Assembly (NCBI RefSeq): GCF_937898475.1
Contig: NZ_CALEJS010000016.1
Span: 744,001-808,000 of the forward strand
Direction: 5' to 3'
DNA from: an uncultured Chitinophaga sp.
GTDB lineage: Bacteria; Bacteroidota; Bacteroidia; Chitinophagales; Chitinophagaceae
DNA length: 64,000 bases
The stretch's first letter is position 1. Each line of letters opens with the position of its first letter. Shown here in pieces: positions 10,244-19,243 of this stretch. The notes under the pieces are model-generated. The model saw nothing but the letters and a program-made list of their open reading frames with translations. It was not told the origin of the DNA and made no database searches. The position numbers and the translations under genes were made by a program.

Positions 10244-11152
10244 ATGGCTATAGATGAAAGTAAATACACCAGCTTCCAGCAATTCCTGCTCAACCTGTTG
10301 AGCCTGTTGACCGTAATACCGCTGGCACCCTATCTGAACCGGTATATCCCGCAGATCGTAGCGGGTGGCTGGCACCTGGACATGATGGTGTCCATTATCC
10401 TGTCCTTCCTGTTCACCCGGCTGCTGCTGTGGATCTTCAAACCATTGATCATTCCCGCTTTCGCATTGGTAACAGGCATACTGGCATTCAATTACTTTTC
10501 AGGCCGTTACACTTTTAACAATGTACTGAACGACTATAAAGGCATGGTGCAGGGTAACTGGGGGGCAAAAGACAATAAAATGCTGGACATCCTCAGCCTG
10601 TACCCTACCCGCGTGGAAACCTACCGCGATAAAACGGTAAAGGGTATCAAAGACAAGGTTAATTTCAAAGACTCCCTGGTGCGTAATTTCTCTGTAAGGC
10701 ATTCCCTGGAAAATTTTGACGAATACTTTCCCAAGTACGGAAAAACCGTGCGCTACCTGTCTCTTTTCCGGTATATCAACACCCATTTCAAATACGTGCA
10801 GGACTCCCGCCGTGACGAATACTTTGCCACCCCTCAGGAAACCATTATGAATGGCCTGGGCGGCGATTGTGACGACCATTCCATCCTTATGGCCTCCTGC
10901 CTGCAGTCTATCGGCGCCCGTTGCCGTATAGTGCTAATCCAGGGGCATGCCTATCCTGAACTTTACTGTGGCAACAAAGAGGATTTTGAAGCGCTGAAGC
11001 AGGCCATCGTAACGCTCTTTCCCAAACCTGCCGTGCGCGAGATCTATTACCATGAAATGAAAGGCCATTACTGGATCAATCTTGATTATACTGCCCGGCA
11101 TCCGGGCGGTCCCTATATGAATGACAAGGTGTATGCACTAATAGAGTTGTAG
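10244..11152 (+). CDS. Membrane-anchored transglutaminase-like cysteine protease
   Basis: Residues 10-85 contain two or three hydrophobic segments, so the protein is anchored in the inner membrane. The C-terminal half is a transglutaminase-like fold. The catalytic Cys lies in GGDCDDHS (about residue 209), the His in QGHAYPELY (about 235) and the Asp in YWINLDYT (about 281). All three residues of the triad are present, so the enzyme should be active, as a protease or possibly an amide cross-linker. An in-frame GTG at 10190 would overlap the NTPase stop and imply translational coupling. The ATG at 10244 is preferred because a perfect TAnnTTTG element (10218-10225) sits just before it, although no -33 box is visible. 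Its position behind the NTPase suggests it is that protein's effector or partner. Confidence 0.8.
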   Translation: MAIDESKYTSFQQFLLNLLSLLTVIPLAPYLNRYIPQIVAGGWHLDMMVSIILSFLFTRLLLWIFKPLIIPAFALVTGILAFNYFSGRYTFNNVLNDYKGMVQGNWGAKDNKMLDILSLYPTRVETYRDKTVKGIKDKVNFKDSLVRNFSVRHSLENFDEYFPKYGKTVRYLSLFRYINTHFKYVQDSRRDEYFATPQETIMNGLGGDCDDHSILMASCLQSIGARCRIVLIQGHAYPELYCGNKEDFEALKQAIVTLFPKPAVREIYYHEMKGHYWINLDYTARHPGGPYMNDKVYALIEL

Positions 11153-11178
11153 CATCCACCTCTTAATCTTTACCTTTG
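11147..11178 (+). promoter_or_regulatory. Bacteroidota-type promoter of the ClC gene
   Basis: TTG at 11147-11149 and a perfect TACCTTTG (-7, TAnnTTTG) at 11171-11178 are separated by 21 bases. The ATG at 11184 is only five bases past the -7 box, so the transcript would be nearly leaderless. The -33 half overlaps the end of the protease gene, which shows that the ClC gene has its own promoter separate from the NTPase/protease pair. Confidence 0.6.
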
Positions 11179-11183
11179 CAGGC

Positions 11184-13037
11184 ATGAGCCAATTCAACCG
11201 TATCCGGAAATATCACAGTTTCCTCCGGTTCAAACAGGATTTTGAACGCTACAGCGTTAAGAAAGCCAGAAGCTATGAGATCATTATTCACTGGCTGAGA
11301 AGTAAACTGAACCGGACCCAGTTCCTTATCCTTTCCGGTATACTTGTAGGCGGCGCCGCCGGTCTGGCCGGTGTAGCATTAAAAATGCTGGTGCACTACA
11401 TTCACTATGTTATTACCTACAAAGTGCATTTCAGCACACAGGTGGTATTTTACCTGGTTTTTCCTTTCCTGGGCATTGTGCTGACCACCCTGATGGTGAT
11501 CTGGTTCTTTAGAGGACAGTCCCGCAAGGGGATACCCGCCATCCTCTACGAGATAGCGCAGAACAGCAGCCTGGTGGCGCCCGTAAAAATGTACTCCCAG
11601 ATATTGCAAAGCGCCATCACCGTGGGGCTGGGTGGCTCTGCAGGGCTGGAAAGCCCCATTGCCGTTACGGGAGCCGCAATCGGCTCTAACTATGCCCGTA
11701 CCTATCACCTGGGGTACAAGGAGCGGACCTTGCTGCTGGCCGCGGGGGCCACTGCGGGTATTGCATCTGCTTTCAATGCACCTATTGCCGGGATGATGTT
11801 CGCCTTTGAAATACTGCTTACCGGGGTGGTATTTTCTGATTTCATTCCGCTGATACTGGCCGCTGTTTGTGGCAGTCTTTTATCCAAAGTAATTCTGCAG
11901 GAAGAGGCGCTCTTTCATTTTGAATCGCGCCTGCCTTTTAACTACCACAATGTGCCTTATTACCTGGTACTGGGCATCCTGTGTGGGTTTTATGCCCGGT
12001 ATTTTGTTGTCATCTCGCAGAAGGTGGAACATTTCTTCCACCGCCTGCAATGGACCAACCTGCAAAAGGCAATGCTGGGCGGGGCCGTGGTATCGCTGCT
12101 CTGCGTAATAATGCCGCCGCTCTTCGGAGAAGGTTACCAGTCTGTGAAGGACCTGGTAAATGGCAACGCTGATAATATCATCCAGCATAGTTTCCTGCGG
12201 TACATCCCTGTTCAGAACTGGATCGTGCTGCTATTTGCGGGTTGTGTCTGCCTGCTTAAAAGCTTTGCTACTTCCTTTACCTTACATGCGGGCGGCAATG
12301 GCGGTAACTTTGCGCCGTCGCTGTTTGCCGGTGGTTTCCTGGGATACTTCTTTTCAATGCTGTGTGTGCAGCTGGGCCTGAGCGGGGTTCCGGTGATGAA
12401 CCTGGTGATCGTAGGTATGGCCGGCGTGATGAGCGGGGTATTATATGCACCGCTGACCGCCATCTTCCTGATAGCCGAATCCAGCTCGGGATATGACCTT
12501 TTCATACCCCTGATGATCGTATCCACCACATCTTTTCTTGTAGGCAAATGGTTTTCACCCATTTCGCCCGATCTGAAAGACCTGGCGGAAGCAGGTAAGA
12601 TCTTTACCCGGGAACACGACAGGAACATCCTGTCTATCCTGAAGATCGAGGAACTGATCGAAAAGGATGTGCAGCAGATCAACATCAACAGCAGTTTACG
12701 CGAGCTGGTAGAACTGGTTAAAGCAGGTAAACGCAACATGCTGGCGGTTGTGAACGATGATCAGTTACTGGAAGGCATTATAACACTGGAAGATATCCGA
12801 CCCATCATCTTCAACCCTTCCAGGTACGACACCGTTTTTGTAAAGGAGCTGATGAAGGCCCCGCCGGCGGTGGTTCACCCGGAAGACAGCGCTGCGGAAG
12901 TGATCCGGAAACTGGACGAGGCTAATGTATGGAACCTCCCGGTAGTGGAAAATGACCGCCTGGCAGGGTTCGTGTCTAAATCAGGCATTCTGAACCGCTA
13001 CCGGCAGTTGCTGCAGGAATATTCAGATGCGGAATAG
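11184..13037 (+). CDS. ClC-family chloride channel/antiporter with C-terminal CBS pair
   Basis: An integral membrane chloride transporter of 617 residues. The three ClC selectivity motifs are present in order: RKGIP (about 114), GGSAGLESP (about 150-158, with the gating Glu at about 156) and GGNGGNFAPSLF (about 370-382). The preceding region is a train of hydrophobic helices. Residues from about 490 to the end form two CBS domains, which in this family bind adenosine ligands and tune gating. The retained gating Glu means it could be either a channel or a Cl-/H+ exchanger. It heads a plus-strand group with a KefF-like oxidoreductase 23 bp downstream and a K+/H+ antiporter after that, which points to ion and pH homeostasis. 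Confidence 0.93.
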   Translation: MSQFNRIRKYHSFLRFKQDFERYSVKKARSYEIIIHWLRSKLNRTQFLILSGILVGGAAGLAGVALKMLVHYIHYVITYKVHFSTQVVFYLVFPFLGIVLTTLMVIWFFRGQSRKGIPAILYEIAQNSSLVAPVKMYSQILQSAITVGLGGSAGLESPIAVTGAAIGSNYARTYHLGYKERTLLLAAGATAGIASAFNAPIAGMMFAFEILLTGVVFSDFIPLILAAVCGSLLSKVILQEEALFHFESRLPFNYHNVPYYLVLGILCGFYARYFVVISQKVEHFFHRLQWTNLQKAMLGGAVVSLLCVIMPPLFGEGYQSVKDLVNGNADNIIQHSFLRYIPVQNWIVLLFAGCVCLLKSFATSFTLHAGGNGGNFAPSLFAGGFLGYFFSMLCVQLGLSGVPVMNLVIVGMAGVMSGVLYAPLTAIFLIAESSSGYDLFIPLMIVSTTSFLVGKWFSPISPDLKDLAEAGKIFTREHDRNILSILKIEELIEKDVQQININSSLRELVELVKAGKRNMLAVVNDDQLLEGIITLEDIRPIIFNPSRYDTVFVKELMKAPPAVVHPEDSAAEVIRKLDEANVWNLPVVENDRLAGFVSKSGILNRYRQLLQEYSDAE

Positions 13038-13060
13038 CGAATAATTAACTAATTTATGGT

Positions 13061-13669
13061 ATGGCAAAGATACTGATCCTCTTTGCGCACCCGGCGCTGG
13101 AGAAATCGCGTGTGCATGTAGGGCTGATCAACAGTGTCAGGGGAATGGAGGGGGTTACCCTGCATGACCTTTATGAAGTGTACCCTGACCTTGATATAGA
13201 CATAGAGCGTGAACAGGCACTGCTGCTGCAGCACGACACCATTCTGTTTCAGCATCCCCTTTACTGGTACAGTGCTCCGGCCATTATCAAACAGTGGCAG
13301 GACCTGGTACTGGAGCACGGCTGGGCATACGGCCATACCGGTACGGCCCTGAAAGGCAAACGGCTGGGCAACGTGGTATCGGCTGGCGGCTCAAGGGAAT
13401 CTTACAGCCGGGAGGGACACCATGGCTTTACGATCAACGAGTTTCTGCTGCCTTTCCGCCAGACAGCAGCACTTTGTAATATGCATTACCTGCCGCCCAT
13501 CGTCATCCACGGAGCGTTCCGCATGGAAAATAAAGATTTGCCTTCCTGCTGCCAGTCCTACCGCCACTTGCTGGAAAGCCTGCGCGACAATCGTTTTACG
13601 CAGGCAGCCCTGGAGGGAGCGGAATACCTGAACGACTTAGCCCCTGCCGAAACAAAGGAGGATCATTAA
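13061..13669 (+). CDS. KefF/KefG-like NAD(P)H oxidoreductase (flavodoxin fold)
   Basis: A 202-residue flavoprotein of the NQO/KefF type. It opens with the flavodoxin-like first strand ILILFAHP. It has the family's QHPLYWYSAP-IIKQW-D segment at about 66-85 and GKRLG-V-S-GG at about 108-120. In enterobacteria, KefF and KefG are cytoplasmic subunits needed for full activity of the KefC and KefB potassium efflux systems, and they reduce quinones or electrophiles. A KefB/C-like antiporter begins 195 bp downstream on the same strand, so the same partnership is likely here. The gap to the upstream ClC gene is only 23 bp. Confidence 0.88.
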   Translation: MAKILILFAHPALEKSRVHVGLINSVRGMEGVTLHDLYEVYPDLDIDIEREQALLLQHDTILFQHPLYWYSAPAIIKQWQDLVLEHGWAYGHTGTALKGKRLGNVVSAGGSRESYSREGHHGFTINEFLLPFRQTAALCNMHYLPPIVIHGAFRMENKDLPSCCQSYRHLLESLRDNRFTQAALEGAEYLNDLAPAETKEDH

Positions 13670-13673
13670 CCTT

Positions 13674-13735
13674 GATGCGCTTTAACTAACTATCCATGCG
13701 CTTTTACCTAAGCTTGCATGCGCTTTTAGTACGGA
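13674..13735 (+). repeat. Three imperfect 22-bp tandem repeats before the kef antiporter gene
   Basis: The motif ATGCGCTTTtA recurs at 13674, 13695 and 13717, a spacing of 21 and 22 bases or about two helical turns. A looser pair of ACATGAAG motifs follows near 13750 and 13772. Copies phased on one face of the DNA look like regulator binding sites, but no match to a known operator is recognised. Confidence 0.5.
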
Positions 13736-13864
13736 TTACACTAAAGTAACATGAAGCTTACACGCCTGAAACATGAAGGTAAGACGAGGATAAGACTAAG
13801 TAAACACGAAGGTAGCATCAGGATAACACCCGATCAACATCAGTAACCGTAGAACGCTCACATT

Positions 13865-15766
13865 ATGGACCAACATTCCTTTTTCTTCAACGCTTTAATA
13901 TACCTGTCTGCCGCAGTGGTATTTGTGCCCCTTGCCAAGAAGCTGGGCCTGGGCTCTGTACTGGGCTACCTGCTGGCGGGCATTTTCATAGGCCCGAATG
14001 TGATGGCCTTTACGGGGTCGCAGGGGCAGGACATCCTGCATTTTGCCGAATTCGGGGTGGTGATGATGCTGTTCCTGATCGGTATTGAGCTGGAGCCTGA
14101 GCTGCTCTGGAAACTGCGTGCGTCTATTGTAGGCATGGGCGGTATACAGGTAGTAGCCACCACTGCGCTGGTGGCGGGGCTTGCCTTCCTGATGGGCCTC
14201 CCATGGCAGTCTGCCCTGGCTATTGGAATGATCCTTTCCCTGTCTTCTACCGCCATTGTGCTGCAAAGCCTTGAAGAGAAAGGGATCATGTCATCTGCGG
14301 CGGGGCAGAGCGCCTTTTCTGTACTGCTGTTCCAGGATATTGCCGTTATCCCTATGCTGGCAATATTCCCGCTGTTGGCTCCGGCGGGAGCTGCACCGCA
14401 TACCGGGGAGCATACCTTCCGGGAAAACCTGCCCGGCTGGGAACAAACGCTGGTGGTAATTGGAGCGGTAAGCATCATCATCCTGGCGGGACGCTACCTG
14501 GTAAGGCCCCTGTTACGCGTGGTGGCGGGTACCCGTATCCGGGAACTGTTCACCACCTGCGCCCTGTTACTGGTTGTGGCGGTTACCGTACTGATGACAA
14601 TGGTAGGACTAAGCCCTGCACTTGGGGCCTTCCTGGGCGGTGTAGTACTGGCCAACAGCGAATACCGCGCCGAGCTGGAAAGCGATATAGCGCCCTTTAA
14701 AGGGCTCTTGCTGGGTCTTTTCTTTATGGCGGTAGGCGCCTCTATTGATTTCAGGCTGGTGTTGTCTACCCCGCTGCAGATACTGGGTTTTGTACTGGCA
14801 TTGATGCTGCTGAAAGGCCTGCTGCTGTTTGGGTTAGGAAAGATCTTCCGCCTGAGTAGGGACCAGAACATGCTTTTTGCCGTAAGCCTTTCCCAGGTGG
14901 GCGAATTTGCCTTTGTACTGCTTTCCTTCAGCCGGCAAACAGGGATTTTATCGCTGCAAACCACCAGTGTGGTTACCGCTGCTGTTGCCCTCAGCATGGC
15001 CTTTACCCCCCTGATGATGATGCTGTATGAAAAACTGCTGCAGCCACGGTTCACGGCCACGGAAGACGCTACCCGGGAGGCAGATGCCATTAACGTAAAG
15101 AACCCCGTAATACTGGCAGGCTTTGGTAAGTCCGGCAATATCATAGGGCGCTTCCTGCTGGCTAATGGCGTGCCCACCACCATACTGGATCTTGATTCTG
15201 ACCGCATAGACCTGCTGCATAACCTGGGCATCCGCGCCTATTATGGCGACGCCTCCCGCTATGATCTGCTGAAGGCTGCCGGAGCTGAAGAAGCGAAACT
15301 GATTATCATCGCTACGGGCTCCATTGATCAGACCACGGACGTAGTGAAGGTGGTGCGCAAGCATTTCCCGGACCTCCAGATGCTGGTGAAAGCAGAAACC
15401 ATTACAGACGTGTTTGACCTGATGGAACTGGGGGTGCTGAATATTTACCGCGAACCCCTGGATACCTCCCTGCGTATGGGTGCAGACGCGCTGCGGATAC
15501 TGGGGCACCGGGCCTACAACGCCCGCCGTGCGGCCGCCACCTTCCGCCGCCATGATGAAAAGGCGCTGAAAGAGCTGTCTGCCCTGCGAAATGATCGGAA
15601 GTCCTACCTGAGCATGTTTAAAGAACGCATAGAAGAGATATCCATCCTGATCAATAAAGACAAGACCCAACCATGGAACAATGAGGCGGAAGGCTGGAAT
15701 GAGCGTTCCCTGTTGGCAACGTCCGGTGATGAAGAAGATACAGCATCTGCCGAGCAGGGAACCTGA
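13865..15766 (+). CDS. KefB/KefC-like K+/H+ antiporter (CPA2) with RCK/TrkA-N domain
   Basis: A monovalent cation:proton antiporter-2 protein of 633 residues. Residues 1-390 are the Na+/H+ exchanger-like membrane domain, with about twelve hydrophobic helices and the motifs LGYLLAGIFIGPN and SLSSTAIVLQSLEEKG. Near 418 a Rossmann RCK/TrkA-N domain begins (LAGFGKSGNIIGR, then ILDLDSDR and YYGDASRYDLL), which binds nucleotide and gates transport. The last 70 residues are hydrophilic. Together with the upstream KefF-like flavoprotein it forms a probable electrophile-responsive potassium efflux system. Glutathione gating is known for the E. coli proteins but cannot be read from this sequence. Confidence 0.92.
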   Translation: MDQHSFFFNALIYLSAAVVFVPLAKKLGLGSVLGYLLAGIFIGPNVMAFTGSQGQDILHFAEFGVVMMLFLIGIELEPELLWKLRASIVGMGGIQVVATTALVAGLAFLMGLPWQSALAIGMILSLSSTAIVLQSLEEKGIMSSAAGQSAFSVLLFQDIAVIPMLAIFPLLAPAGAAPHTGEHTFRENLPGWEQTLVVIGAVSIIILAGRYLVRPLLRVVAGTRIRELFTTCALLLVVAVTVLMTMVGLSPALGAFLGGVVLANSEYRAELESDIAPFKGLLLGLFFMAVGASIDFRLVLSTPLQILGFVLALMLLKGLLLFGLGKIFRLSRDQNMLFAVSLSQVGEFAFVLLSFSRQTGILSLQTTSVVTAAVALSMAFTPLMMMLYEKLLQPRFTATEDATREADAINVKNPVILAGFGKSGNIIGRFLLANGVPTTILDLDSDRIDLLHNLGIRAYYGDASRYDLLKAAGAEEAKLIIIATGSIDQTTDVVKVVRKHFPDLQMLVKAETITDVFDLMELGVLNIYREPLDTSLRMGADALRILGHRAYNARRAAATFRRHDEKALKELSALRNDRKSYLSMFKERIEEISILINKDKTQPWNNEAEGWNERSLLATSGDEEDTASAEQGT

Positions 15767-15771
15767 GCCTG

Positions 15772-16035
15772 TCAGGTGTTCTCCGGTGTATCGGTTCCAG
15801 CAAGATGCTCTTCAATACGGCGTGCCACATTTTCCAGTAAACCGGCATCTATATGCCCGGGATCTTTATGCGAATCACCTACAGCACGCAGTGTGCCTTC
15901 TTCATCCGGTTCGAAAGTGATGTCATGCTGTTCGATCTTCACCTTGTACACTGCCTTATACTGCTGCACCCAGGGCCGTACTTCCAGGATATGCGGCTGA
16001 CCATTATGCTGAAACTTTAACAGGAAATTTTCCAT
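15772..16035 (-). CDS. Small conserved-looking hypothetical protein (87 aa)
   Basis: A cytoplasmic-looking acidic protein with alternating strand-like segments (FLLKFQHNG, then AVYKVKIEQHDITFEPDEEGTLRAV) and a helical end. No family is recognised. The reading is supported by a strong GGGAGG ribosome site (16045-16050) nine bases before the ATG and by a perfect TAAATTTG -7 element (16055-16062) behind it. It faces the kef antiporter gene convergently with a gap of five bases. The plus-strand frames across it lack such signals. Confidence 0.65.
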   Translation of the reverse strand: MENFLLKFQHNGQPHILEVRPWVQQYKAVYKVKIEQHDITFEPDEEGTLRAVGDSHKDPGHIDAGLLENVARRIEEHLAGTDTPENT

Positions 16036-16054
16036 ACTATTTTTCCTCCCTTAT

Positions 16055-16062
16055 CAAATTTA
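16055..16062 (-). promoter_or_regulatory. TAnnTTTG -7 element for the 87-aa gene
   Basis: Read on the minus strand this is TAAATTTG, a perfect match to the Bacteroidota -7 consensus, 19 bases upstream of the ATG. No TTG is found at the usual 19-21 base distance, so only half of the promoter is supported. Confidence 0.4.
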
Positions 16063-16115
16063 GTCTTTTATGGTACAAGAGTTGAGGCATCATAACATTT
16101 ATAAAATCAGATCTT

Positions 16116-16670
16116 ATGGCACAGCTTGTTTTATTATCCAGCGAAGTACAGCCATATTCCCTCAAAGATGATGGCACTTTTCCCAATCACGAGCACCTCC
16201 CGGTGTTATACTATCAAGACTGCCTGCAGGTGCCTGAGAATTTTGCAGCGGGGCCGGGCATTGAAGCGCTTTTCATGAGCAATAACTGGAGCGGTGTATG
16301 GCACAATGGTATATATGACTTTCCTCATTATCACAGCACCTCTCATGAGGTGATAGGCATTGCCGCCGGCCAGGCCAATGTGCAACTTGGCGGCCCACAC
16401 GGCATAGTGCTGCCACTGAAAAAAGGCGATGTGGTGATCATCCCCGCAGGGGTATCGCACTGCTGCCTTGACAGCAGTACGGACTTTCTTTGTGTGGGCG
16501 CCTATCCACCGGGACAGGAACAGTATGACATTATGAAAGGCCTGCCGGGAGAGCGGCCTGATGCTGACGCACGCATTGCGCTGGTAGCTATGCCATCAAC
16601 AGATCCTGTTTACGGGAAAGACGGACCGCTGTTCAACTACTGGATGGAATGGCGCAGGCAGAGCCTGTAA
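16116..16670 (+). CDS. Cupin-domain protein of the YjlB type
   Basis: A 184-residue single-domain cupin. The metal-binding first motif is visible as HYHSTSHEVIGIAAGQ (about 71-86), followed by PLKKGDVVIIPAGVSHCC (about 107-124), the second cupin motif with its His. The HSTSHEV form is characteristic of the YjlB-like family, whose reaction is unknown. The gene converges on uxuA with a six-base gap and starts back-to-back with the 87-aa gene, so it appears to be transcribed alone. Confidence 0.85.
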   Translation: MAQLVLLSSEVQPYSLKDDGTFPNHEHLPVLYYQDCLQVPENFAAGPGIEALFMSNNWSGVWHNGIYDFPHYHSTSHEVIGIAAGQANVQLGGPHGIVLPLKKGDVVIIPAGVSHCCLDSSTDFLCVGAYPPGQEQYDIMKGLPGERPDADARIALVAMPSTDPVYGKDGPLFNYWMEWRRQSL

Positions 16671-16676
16671 ACGGCA

Positions 16677-17852
16677 TTACCGCCCGTTTGCCATGCCACC
16701 GGCAATACCCAGCTCCATGCCGAGAAGGGCTGCCAGGCCTTTCATCCTGCCAATAGCGGTATACCCGGGGTTGGTCTGTTTATGAAGATCGTCCAGCATA
16801 CGATGCCCGTGATCGGGACGAAAAGGAATTGGCTGCGATTGTTGCTGTTGCAGCTCCAGTAAAAGCTTCACGATGGTATACATGTCAACATCGCCATTCA
16901 GGTGATCTGCTTCAAAGAAATTACCATTTTCATCTTTCTGTACATTTCGCAGATGCACAAAATGCACGCGGTTGCCAATCATCTTCAGGATGGCAGGCAG
17001 ATCGTTATTACGGCCGGCGCCCAGTGAGCCGGTACAGTAGCAGATGCCATTGGCAGGGCTGTTCACCGCCTGCAGTATAAAGGCAATATCGTCATAGCTG
17101 CTTACGATGCGGGGAAGGCCCAGTACATCAAACGGAGGATCATCCGGGTGAATAGCCAGTTTAATATTCAGCTTTTCTGCTACGGGTGTTACCTGCTCCA
17201 GGAAATATTTCAGGTGCTGACGCAGGTCATCACGGTTAATGGAGGCATAAAGCTGCAACCGTTCTTTTATACCGGGAATATCCAGCTTCTTTTCACTGGG
17301 AATGCCCAGCAGAATGGTATCAGCAATAGCATGTTGCTGCGCGGCCGTATATTGCTGCCAGCGCTGCGCTGCTGCTGTCACTGCAGCCGGTGCATGATCT
17401 TCGGCCGCGTTCTCCCTTTCCAGCAAATAAATATCGAACAGCGCCAGATCTGCGGGGTCAAAATACAATGCCTCTGCACCATTGGGTAAGCGGTAAGCTA
17501 TATTGGTACGCACCCAATCAAGCACCGGCATAAAATTATAGGTAACGATACGGATATTGCAGGCGGCCAGGTTTTCCAGCGTCTGTTTGTATTTTTCAAT
17601 ATAGGCGATGTAGTCACCGGTCTGTGTTTTAATAGACTCGTGTACGGTAACGCTTTCAACCACATCCCAGCTGAGCCCTGCGGCTGCTATCAGCTGTTTA
17701 CGTTCGTTGATCTCATCTACGGTCCATACTTCTCCGTGAGGAACGTGGTGTAATGCAGTAACAATGCCAGTGGCATCGGTTTGACGAATGTCCTGCAAGG
17801 TAACGGGGTCAGCGGGGCCGAACCAGCGCCAGGTAGGTTTTAGTAATTGCAT
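16677..17852 (-). CDS. uxuA: Mannonate dehydratase
   Basis: This enzyme dehydrates D-mannonate to 2-keto-3-deoxy-D-gluconate in the cytoplasm, in the glucuronate branch of hexuronate breakdown. The N-terminus has the family's RWFGP-DPV-L-DIRQ and the GIVTALHH-P-GEVW segment. Further in come LAIHPDDPP (about 230) and HFVHLRNVQ (about 295), followed by FRPDHGHRML. The last two carry the conserved His and Arg residues of UxuA. The length (391) is normal. Neighbours uxaC and uxuB are absent from the window, so the rest of the pathway must be elsewhere. A YiaK-type uronate/gulonate dehydrogenase lies 33 kb away. Confidence 0.95.
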   Translation of the reverse strand: MQLLKPTWRWFGPADPVTLQDIRQTDATGIVTALHHVPHGEVWTVDEINERKQLIAAAGLSWDVVESVTVHESIKTQTGDYIAYIEKYKQTLENLAACNIRIVTYNFMPVLDWVRTNIAYRLPNGAEALYFDPADLALFDIYLLERENAAEDHAPAAVTAAAQRWQQYTAAQQHAIADTILLGIPSEKKLDIPGIKERLQLYASINRDDLRQHLKYFLEQVTPVAEKLNIKLAIHPDDPPFDVLGLPRIVSSYDDIAFILQAVNSPANGICYCTGSLGAGRNNDLPAILKMIGNRVHFVHLRNVQKDENGNFFEADHLNGDVDMYTIVKLLLELQQQQSQPIPFRPDHGHRMLDDLHKQTNPGYTAIGRMKGLAALLGMELGIAGGMANGR

Positions 17853-17932
17853 AGCTGTGGAACTATTGGCTTAACTGAAATGTAATGTGTAAAATAGTAA
17901 ATGATACCTAATTTTATTATTTTATTCCGGAC

Positions 17933-19189
17933 ATGACACAACGACTGCTACTACTCAGCCTTTTCGCCTGCTTATTCTTTTCTGCCTTTGCCCAGGACAC
18001 TACGCAGCATGTAGTGCCGGGTCGCAGCAACAGCATTGCCCAGCAGCAAAAACCCTATGTGATCATGATCTCCATAGACGGTTTCAGGCATGATTATGCG
18101 CAAAAATTCAATGCGCAGCACCTTTTGCGATTATCTGCTGCAGGCGTACGGGCAAAGCGTATGCAGCCCTCTTTCCCCAGCCTTACTTTTCCCAATCACT
18201 ACACACTGGCTACGGGTTTGTATCCATCCCACCATGGTTTGGCAGACAACCTGTTTTATGACAGTACACGAACCAGGCAATACCGTGTAGGCAACCGTAC
18301 GGCGGTAGAAGACAGCTCCTGGTACAAAGGCACGCCATTGTGGGTACTGGCAGAGCAACAGCAGATGGTAAGCGCCAGCTACTTCTGGGTAGGATCTGAA
18401 GCAGCCATCCAGGGTACCAGGCCAAGCTACTATTTCGTTTATAATGAACGCACCGAAATTGACACCCGCGTACAACAGGTTGTAAAATGGTTAAGCCTTC
18501 CGGAAGAGCAACGTCCGCACCTCATCACCTTCTATTTTCCCGAAGTGGATCATGCGGGGCACGATTACGGCCCTGATTCAGACAGCACCCGCAATGCCGT
18601 ACAGATGGTAGATGCAGCGATCGGAAAAATGGCTGTTGCCGTTGCAAAGCTGCAATTGCCAGTTAACTTCGTAATTGTATCAGATCATGGCATGACACTG
18701 GCAGATACCCTTCATCCACTCAGCCTTCCTGCGGGTATTTCGCTGGAAGATTGTAAGATTGCCGCGGGCAATGAAAAGATCATGCTGTATAACAACGATC
18801 CTGCAAGGGTAAAAACACTATATCAGCAGTTAAAAGCCGGTGCGAAAAATTACCAGGTGTTCCTGAAAGCAGCCACACCGAAACGGTGGCATTATGGCCA
18901 GGAAGACCGTTATCATCTTATAGGAGACATTATTATCCTGGCTGATGCAGGCCGTTCCTTTCCCAGGAAAGATGGACGCATATCCCCCGGGCATCACGGT
19001 TATGATAACAGCTTACCGGATATGCAGGCGGTATTTATGGCATGGGGCCCCGCATTCAAAAGCGGTTATACCAGGAAGGCTTTTGCCAATGTGCATGTTT
19101 ACCCATTAATAGCCCATATACTTGGCCTGAACATAACAGAAAAAATAGATGGTGATCCTGTAGTTCTGAGAGATGTACTAAAGGATTAA
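17933..19189 (+). CDS. Secreted nucleotide pyrophosphatase/phosphodiesterase (alkaline phosphatase superfamily)
   Basis: A signal peptide ends after FSAFAQ. The catalytic domain starts with the metal-binding Asp in MISIDGFRHDY and the nucleophilic Thr in FPSLTFPNHY (about residue 86). The second set of metal ligands is in PEVDHAGHDYGPDS (about 203-216), with another in VIVSDHGM, and the last His is in ISPGHHGYDN. This matches ecto-NPP phosphodiesterases, which hydrolyse nucleotide or lipid phosphodiesters in the periplasm. The length (418) is usual for bacterial members. The substrate cannot be told from the sequence. Confidence 0.93.
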   Translation: MTQRLLLLSLFACLFFSAFAQDTTQHVVPGRSNSIAQQQKPYVIMISIDGFRHDYAQKFNAQHLLRLSAAGVRAKRMQPSFPSLTFPNHYTLATGLYPSHHGLADNLFYDSTRTRQYRVGNRTAVEDSSWYKGTPLWVLAEQQQMVSASYFWVGSEAAIQGTRPSYYFVYNERTEIDTRVQQVVKWLSLPEEQRPHLITFYFPEVDHAGHDYGPDSDSTRNAVQMVDAAIGKMAVAVAKLQLPVNFVIVSDHGMTLADTLHPLSLPAGISLEDCKIAAGNEKIMLYNNDPARVKTLYQQLKAGAKNYQVFLKAATPKRWHYGQEDRYHLIGDIIILADAGRSFPRKDGRISPGHHGYDNSLPDMQAVFMAWGPAFKSGYTRKAFANVHVYPLIAHILGLNITEKIDGDPVVLRDVLKD

Positions 19190-19243
19190 GCCCATTATCT
19201 CAGAAACTTTATATTATCTTTAAGCCTAATTTATCTCTTACCT

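Noticed and set aside
14494..15670. Two long minus-strand frames inside the kef antiporter gene
   Set aside because: They are antisense to conserved antiporter and RCK motifs, and their composition is typical of antisense frames.
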